In this document: piece after piece, positions 57,681 through 64,000 of the stretch
Layout of the letters: each line of letters starts with the position of its first letter
How positions within the stretch are numbered: the first letter of the stretch is position 1
DNA from: Paratinospora sagittata
Taxonomy: Eukaryota > Streptophyta > Magnoliopsida > Ranunculales > Menispermaceae
Direction of reading: 5' to 3'
Assembly: GCA_035771175.1 (NCBI GenBank)
Contig: CM069589.1
Coordinates: forward strand, 24,446,201-24,510,200
Length of the DNA stretch: 64,000 nt
The notes under the pieces: model-generated
The model's database searches: none
The model's input: the letters and a program-made list of their open reading frames with translations, nothing else
What the model was told of the DNA's origin: nothing
Program-made: the position numbers and the translations under genes

Positions 57681-59809
57681 TAGAAGCCGTACAAAGAGTT
57701 TACCTGGTGTATGTCTACCTACAATCACTAAGCTCACACAGGTGTGAGTCTACCTACAATCACTAAAGGATTGAATGATACTTATGTAGTTGTAGCAAAA
57801 TACATCAACTTGCGGGAGTGGCTACCAACTTGCGAGCATGGCTAGAAGCCGTAAACTAACCAACTTACGGGCGTGGTTAGAAGTCGTACAAAGAGAGGTA
57901 TAATCCCGGTTGACTAACAAGTCAACAATACATCAAGCTTACAAATTATATTAAGAGAAGTTCTAGGAACTTTCTTACAATTCTAGTATACAACCTTGAA
58001 ATGAACAATCTCTACTATTCCAACCACAATATATTAAGTGAAGTGCAATGTTGAAATAGTTGTTCACAAATACATGCAAATGATTCAAAAGACGTTTATG
58101 CAAGTTCAAGAATCGTGTGTGTACATGTATTTTTAAATATTGATTCTAAATATGATGAATGAAGGACAAGAATTAATATGTAAGTAATGATCAAAACTTA
58201 TTGATTCAAAGATATAAATATTCAAGATTGTGAATTAATATGCGCAAGTTATGATCGAAATAATCGATTCAAATAATATAAGTTAAGCACAAGAATCGAC
58301 GTCAAACAAATCAAATGAAACCACTATCAAAGATGATATAAGTTGAAATCACAAATATGGTTTCACACAATAGAGAAAAACAGTTTTAATAAGATAGTAA
58401 ATCAAACAACAAAACTGCTTCTACTCAAACACAAACACAACAATCATAAAAGATATTTTACCCAACTTAAGTAAGATGAAACTCGTAGATTCTCCAAAGT
58501 GAATGTGGTTGAGAGATTTCTCCTCCAAGAATGATCAAGATCAACAAGTATGTGTTGTAAACACTCAAGAACAGCTTGATCAAACACACTAGAAATCCTT
58601 TCTAGTTTCTCAAAGGTTTTGAAATGATTAGGAGAACTTTTCGAAAGGTTGAATCAAAGATTCAAATGAAATGAACTTTTGCAATCAAATGGTGTTTAAA
58701 ATAGCTCAAGAACTTGTTTAAGACTCATAAATAGAGAGAACAAAGATTTGACACAAGTTCTAAAAATTTTGCAAAAATTGCTATCAAATGAGCAAAGTGG
58801 GGTATTTATAGAGAAATACCTCCCAGGAGTACATGAACGCATTTCTAATTTGAAACTTGAAAATTTTCAAGTTTTCCTCCAATGCAGGTGCGCGTTTCAT
58901 ATTTAGGGAGTGCGTTCCTTCATTTTTCAGTTGGACATAGGAGCGAGGTTCTTCATTAAGAAACTTAGTTTCTATGAAAATTCCTCTTTTGCCTTTTTCT
59001 GCAGGAGCGCGTTCCTGGAAAGAGGAACACGTTCCTATTTCATTGTGTCACTCCTGGGTGAAAAACCTAGGAGCACGTTCCTGAACACATGAGCTCGTTC
59101 CTTGACGCTATTCAAGGAATTTCTCACATTTGAATACAGGAGTGCCTTCCTTGACATTCAAAGTAATAGAAACATGATTTTTAAGTCCATGACAGTTCAA
59201 AACAAGTTTAAACACTTAAACCAACTTTAAAGACATTTTGATCATGTTTAAAACATAATGAACGAAGATAAACCACATGTTAAACAATCGATTAATACAG
59301 ATAAAACAAGAGGATCACGGCATACGATACAACACACATAAACCGATGAAATCCATGCAAAGTTGGTAGCATGAGTGCATGATTAACAATAATATAGATA
59401 TGCATGAAAATCAACCTAAACTATATGATTGCATGATAAACATGATAATATACGTGCATGCATGATCAATATGATAATAGTATATGTGTATGAATATCTA
59501 ATAACCTATATGCATGAGAAATAATGATGTATGCATGATTTCAAAAAGATGCAAAGTATACTGTGGTTGGAACACGTAAAGATTACTTTACGACATTAAG
59601 ATTCTAGACAAAAGATTACAAACTTGAAGGTCTTGAATCTTCGGGCTTTATTGTTCCATCCACACGCTTTGACATGATAGTTGAATCCATATAATATAGC
59701 TAGTTAGCATTGAAATAATTCAGTCAAAGATATTAGTGTCGTGATTATATTGTTTGTTAGCATCAAAACACTTAGGAGAATACTAAGTGGAAAACCACTT
59801 AGGTCAACA
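57680..59809 (-). repeat. Copia LTR pieces, mostly GGAACGCGTTCC family
   Basis: 57680-57810 matches the U5 side of the GGACGCTC-family LTR (CTACCTACAATCACTAAAGG, compare 31975-32040 reversed). 57810-59809 matches 29034-31382 and ends GGTTTTCCACTTAG (minus) / AGGTCAACA. A TATA-like box is at 58801-58811, and words GGTGCGCGTTTC, GGAGTGCGTTCC, GGAGCGCGTTCC and GGAACACGTTCC lie at 58840-59150. At 59810 copia RT codons begin. Confidence 0.75.
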
Positions 59810-60290
59810 AACTTTGCCTATCATACCAGGCTCTAGGTGCTTGTTTCAAACCATACAAAGCTTTATGGAGTTTGAATACATATTCTGGGTTATCAGAATC
59901 CTCAAAATCTGGGGGTTATTCCACATATACCTCTTTACTGATATGGCCATTAAGCAAAACACTTTTAACATCCATTTGGTATAAGGGAAAATTCTTATAG
60001 CAAGCATAGGCAAGTAGCATTCTAATAGCCTCTAATCTTGCTACAGGGGCAAATGCTTCTTCATAATCAATGCCATTTTCTTGGTTATACCCTTGGATAA
60101 CCAATCTAGCTTTGTTTCGAACAATAACACCTTGTTCATCCTTCTTGTTCCTAAAAACCCATTTTGTTCCTACGATAGATTCATGAGATGGTCTAGGAAC
60201 CAATTCCCAAACTTTGTTTCTAGCAAAATGTCCTAGCATTTCTTGCATAGCAAGAATCCAATTCTCATCTTTCAAGGCTTCTTTATTCTT
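59810..60290 (-). pseudogene. Copia RT N-terminal part
   Basis: The minus strand reads [20 protein letters not shown] from 60275, then [38 protein letters not shown], and after a stop [18 protein letters not shown] at the left end. It stops before the catalytic YVDD, at the LTR junction. It keeps tryptophan codons that are stops in the copy near 20.0 kb. Confidence 0.85.
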
Positions 60291-60766
60291 AGTTGGTTCA
60301 GTTTAAGACACAAAAGCTACATACACTTGGTCCTTGTGAATTGAAGCTCTTGTTGACACTCATTTATACTAAAATGTAGTCTAGAGTTCTTAAGAGCTTC
60401 TAATAATGGTTCATCACTGGTTTTAGGATTTTGTGAAACTTTAGGAACATCATCATCTTCATCAATGTTAATATTTTCAACTTCATCTCTCAAACTCTTT
60501 CTTGAAGTGATCTATGTTTTCGTTCTACCACTCCATTTTGTTGTGGTGTTCTAGGGGCCGAAAGATGATGGGTGTATCCTTGTTTCTTGCATTTGCAAAC
60601 TCTTCACCTCGATCACTTCTTTTGATATTAATCTTATAACCCTTTTTATTTTCTACCTTAAAAAAAAATTAATAAACATATCACAAACTTCATACTTATG
60701 TGCTAGAAAGAATACCCATATGAATCTTGTAAAGTCATCAACAATCACAAACACATATGATTTACC
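60291..60766 (-). pseudogene. Copia integrase remnant
   Basis: Pieces of the core remain: VIVDDFTRF, VFFLAHKYEVCDMFI (about 60690-60760), SDRG near 60610, and NKMEW near 60530. The region between the core and the RT linker is shortened and shifted. Not open as one frame. Confidence 0.7.
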
Positions 60767-61420
60767 TCATAGACTTTGGGTTTGTGTTGGTCCAAAAAGA
60801 TCCATGTGAATCAATTCAAGAGCCCTACTAGTTGTAGACAAATATTTCTTGCTCTTAAGTGAGGATTTGGTATGCTTGCCTAATTGACATGGTTCACACA
60901 TCATGTCTTTTAAGTACACTCCCTTAGGAATGACTTTTGCAAGCTCATTCTTGGCAAGTCCAGACATGTTATCCATACTAACATGAGCTAATACCCTATG
61001 CCAAAGCCATGCATCATCACAAGTCATAACACTCAAACAAGAAAAAATTTGCTTACCAATATCATTAAGATTTGTGCTATACACATTCTTATGTCTAGAT
61101 GCAATGAATGCAATTGAATCATTTGAATGCCTAACAATGCATCTATTTGCTTCAAAAGATATTCCAAAACCCTTGTCACACAATTGACTTATGCTCAAGA
61201 GGTTATGTTTAAGACCCTTAACATAAAAAATTTCATGAATAGAAAGAGAATCATTACCAATGGTGCCAACACTACCAGTTTTACCTTTGTTATTGTCTCT
61301 GAGCATTACATTGCCTCCTTTCTTCTTTTCCAGGCACAAATTTTTTTACTAATCACCCATCATGTGCCTTGAGCATCCACTATCAAGGTACCAAGTGTCT
61401 CCAATTGTGTCAATCTACAC
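60767..61420 (-). pseudogene. Copia protease and pre-integrase
   Basis: The protease site DSGCSRHMMGD lies near 61390. The pre-integrase is open from 61339 with IFYVKGLKHNLLSISQLCD, AWLWHRVLAHVSMDN, CEPCQLGKH and LIHMDLFGPTQTQSL. It is close to the plus-strand copy at 41.6-42.2 kb. Confidence 0.85.
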
Positions 61421-61861
61421 AACATAGAACACCTTTGATTTTGGTACCCAAGTTGCTTTGGGTCCATCCATGTTAGCATCATTAAAAATAGTCTTTTCTA
61501 CCCATGCTAGTCTACCTTTTTTTATTCTTTAGAGAGGGTATCTAAGGATAATGTGGCCTTGCCTATTGCAACGGTGGCAAGTGGGTCTTTTTGGTCAATA
61601 AATTATTGTAATCTTTCTGTTTTGACCCTTGAGTAAAACTTATGCCAACTTTACTAAAAGCACATCTTTGGCTCCTATCATCATGTCAAACAATCTTTTG
61701 CCCATTGGTGAACTTAACAACTACATTGGTCAAGTCTTCAACACTCTTTTTGAGTGTCTCATTTTCACTTTTTAACGTTTCAACTTTCTTTTTCAATTGT
61801 TCATTGTCTAAAGAAAGTTCATTTAGGTTCTCTTGTTGAGATTCAATCTCTTTAAAATAAA
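61421..61861 (-). pseudogene. Copia gag tail
   Basis: A knuckle-like CHRCNRQGHIILRYP lies near 61565; the fourth ligand is Tyr where relatives have Cys. Upstream is a Lys/Glu coiled-coil part (61650-61855) similar to 41190-41370. No UBN2 domain follows. The fragment ends in AT-rich DNA. Confidence 0.65.
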
Positions 61862-62378
61862 ATAAAATTTAAAGAATGCACTTTTAAATTCAAATATTGC
61901 AATTCATTTATTGTAATTTTGAGCTTAGAATATCATAGATTTTAATTCTTTTACTCCGATCCCATATAAATATTTGCTATGAAGCTCTTGTGTTTAATTA
62001 GAATCCTTATTTGGAAGTATTCTTAATTTATATGATCATACAATTTTGTTGATTTATATTAGATATTATAAAGATCACAAAGAGCATCTCATGGGGTTAT
62101 AATGGACCTATTAATAGTTAATACCCTACTTTTTCTCTCAAGACTTAATTAAAGAATGCCTCATGAAGTAGCGATAGAAGTACGAAGAAAGAGGAATCTT
62201 ACTATTACCATGAGATGATTTTTCTTCGTTCTATTTATAATATGTTCCATATTGTTAATGTCCCACATGGTAGAACTTTTTTAATCAAGTGGTCCAAGTG
62301 GGAGAATGTTAGAAACTTCCACATGACCAAAACCAATGTGGGAGTTAAAAAATTTCCATTAAAAAATTATCTATTTTA
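61862..62378. other. Unassigned AT-rich DNA
   Basis: I see no ORF. AAGTGGGAGAATGTTAGAAAC at 62295-62315 has the look of a polypurine tract followed by a copia LTR start (TGTTAG), but no second end is found to confirm it. Confidence 0.4.
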
Positions 62379-62799
62379 ATGAAAAATAGAGTTATGAAAA
62401 CTAATCTTTTTGTAAGTGATACACTTTCTCCAACCAATAAAAAGATGATTTTTACCCCGTTAAGAAATAATCCAAAAGTTTCCAAAAGGTCAAGGAGAGT
62501 GATATATTTTGAGAATTATTGGTACTTCGATAGCGGCTGTTCTAGGCACATGTTCAGTGATCAATCAAATTTCTTGAGAAATCAACAAAAAAGGTGGAGT
62601 TGTCACCTTTGACGACTACAACAAAGGGAGAATCATCGGTGCTGGCATCGCGGGTAACAAATTTCTATCCATTTCTGATGTTTAATTTGTCAAAGTCCTA
62701 GAACATAACCTCTTGAGCATAAATCAAATGTGTGACAAGGGTTATGACATTTTTTTTGAATCAAATAAGTGCATAGTTAAGCATGCCAATGATTCCATT
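62379..62799 (+). pseudogene. Copia protease and pre-integrase fragment
   Basis: The plus strand reads the protease site YWYFDSGCSRHM near 62520. After a frameshift near 62590 come VVTFDDYNKGRIIGAG, FVKVLEHNLLSINQMCDKG and NKCIVKHANDSIH. It is distinct from the minus-strand fragment beside it. A CACTA terminus cuts it at 62800. Confidence 0.75.
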
Positions 62800-64000
62800 C
62801 ACTACAAGAAAATTCATTTTCAACGGCTTGTCAAACAAGTCGTGAACTCATTTTAACTGTTTGGGTACCCGAGCCATCATTCAAGAAGTCGTGGTAAAGA
62901 TTCCGCTATTATCGACACAGATTTTACTTTTCAATGCGCTGTTAAACCTTCTTTTAATGACTTGTTTTTAACATGCTGTAAATATTCCATTATTAATGAC
63001 ACATATTTACTTTTAACGGCTTGTCAAATGCGCCATTAAACTTGTTTTAACGACTTGTTTAACATGCCGTAAATATACCTATCACTCCAATGATTTAACT
63101 TGCATTGAATGCCGTAAAAAATATATGATATATGCTTAAATTTTTATAATTTTTCTCAACTCATAAAAAAAAACTATATTTTCAACGAAATCAAATACAT
63201 CAAAGTGTAAAATTGTATAATATGTACATAAATTGTATATACAACCGCATATATCATTTACACTTGGAAAATAAACTCAAAAAATTTACACTTATAAAAA
63301 ATTCTAAGAGCTAGCTTCTAGAAACAAAGTTTTGTGACATTACTTCCAAAAAGTTCAATGTAGCTCTTTTTCATCATTTTAATCTCCACACCTACATCAA
63401 AACGAAAATACACTCAATTAGACAAATTAAAAAAATTAAGATATTACAAACGACAATATTAATCTTATAGAGGTAAAAGTAGAAATTAAGTATTTCATAT
63501 GTCAACGCAATTTTCGAGGTACGTTAAAAAAATTTGACCGAGTTTCACTTATATTTTTTACATATTAAAATTTAATCAACTTGTAAATAACTAGTTCATA
63601 CAACTCAAATATAAAGAGTCGCATCTCATCACATCAAAGTAAACCACATTGTCATATTTTTTTGAAGTATAATTAAAGAAACACATCACAAAAATGTTTC
63701 AAAATTATTCTATCTATCTTACAATCATATTCAAATATACTTCATACACACGTCATATTATCATATTCTAACAAAATAATAATGTATAAGAAATATTATT
63801 ACCCAAAAAGATCATGTGAAAGATTGAATCGAGACTTATAATTTGATTCCCCTCTGAAAGACAAGAAACCCAAAAATAAATTAGATACATTGTGTTATTA
63901 TATTAAATTCATATCAAAGAAAAAGCAACAAATTGAATAAATAAGATATTATTACGTATATTAAAATCAATCAAGGGCAATATATTTTTGTAGCCAGACA
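62800..64000 (+). mobile_element. CACTA (CMC/En-Spm) transposon, 5' end, runs off the window
   Basis: CACTACAAGAAAATTC is the typical plant CACTA terminus. It lies in copia pre-integrase codons, with ATT just before it (62797-62799) as the likely 3-bp target site. 62816-63115 has subterminal repeats such as AACGGCTTGTCAAA, AACGACTTGTTTAACATG and TGCCGTAAATA, in direct and partly inverted copies. 63120-64000 is AT-rich with no open frame of note. The transposase and the other end would be beyond the window. Confidence 0.85.

Overview
The window looks like repeat-dense, AT-rich nuclear DNA from a large flowering-plant genome. I found no host gene, tRNA, rRNA or CRISPR. Nearly all of it is nested, decayed transposons. 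They are Ty1/copia elements of SIRE-like type (UBN2-type gag, TGTTGG...CCAACA ends, tRNA-iMet-type primer site), Ty3/gypsy elements of Athila type (TGATA...ACA ends, TGGCGCC primer site), a hAT 5' fragment, a CACTA 5' end, and two coding-free 2.7-2.9 kb TG...CA insertions. The species cannot be named from this sequence.

Layout. 1-839 and 14234-14487 are parts of one minus-strand Athila element, split by a copia element at 840-14233. That copia element has gag and a third ORF but no pol, and its 3' LTR is broken by insertions at 1136-4070 and 4902-6952. 14488-23716 is a second minus-strand copia element: 3' LTR, polypurine tract, third ORF with its own promoter, RNase H, RT and integrase, cut by an insertion at 20671-23351. 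23717-34948 is a mosaic of LTRs, including solo LTRs at 25511-27940 and 29034-31382, around the tail of a plus-strand third ORF and its 3' LTR. 34949-36366 is hAT. 36367-42227 holds an Athila LTR and gag, a copia LTR, and copia gag/protease. 42228-53488 is a nearly complete but dead plus-strand Athila element. 53489-55589 is a third copy of the third ORF. 55730-57680 is another Athila LTR and gag, followed by copia LTR pieces to 59809, minus-strand copia pol/gag to 61860, a plus-strand copia protease fragment, and a CACTA element from 62800 past the window end.

The most interesting signal links three things in the SIRE-like elements. (1) A large third ORF lies between pol and the 3' LTR. It begins MAPK, resembles the 'putative plant transposon protein' family (PF20167, from memory), and has acidic and coiled-coil parts. 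(2) Each LTR family has, just upstream of its TATA box, an array of short palindrome-like words. The word differs by family (GGACGCTAA, GATAGCGCGCTATC, GGAACGCGTTCC, CATTAGC-TGCTCATGC), but spacing is often about 20-22 bp. (3) In both elements where the start of the third ORF is preserved with its upstream DNA, the ORF has its own array and TATA box about 210-240 bp upstream, using the same word as that element's own LTR. This suggests element-specific regulation, possibly a co-evolving protein and binding-site pair like the VANC proteins of VANDAL transposons. The sequence shows the shared words and layout. Binding or regulation is inference.
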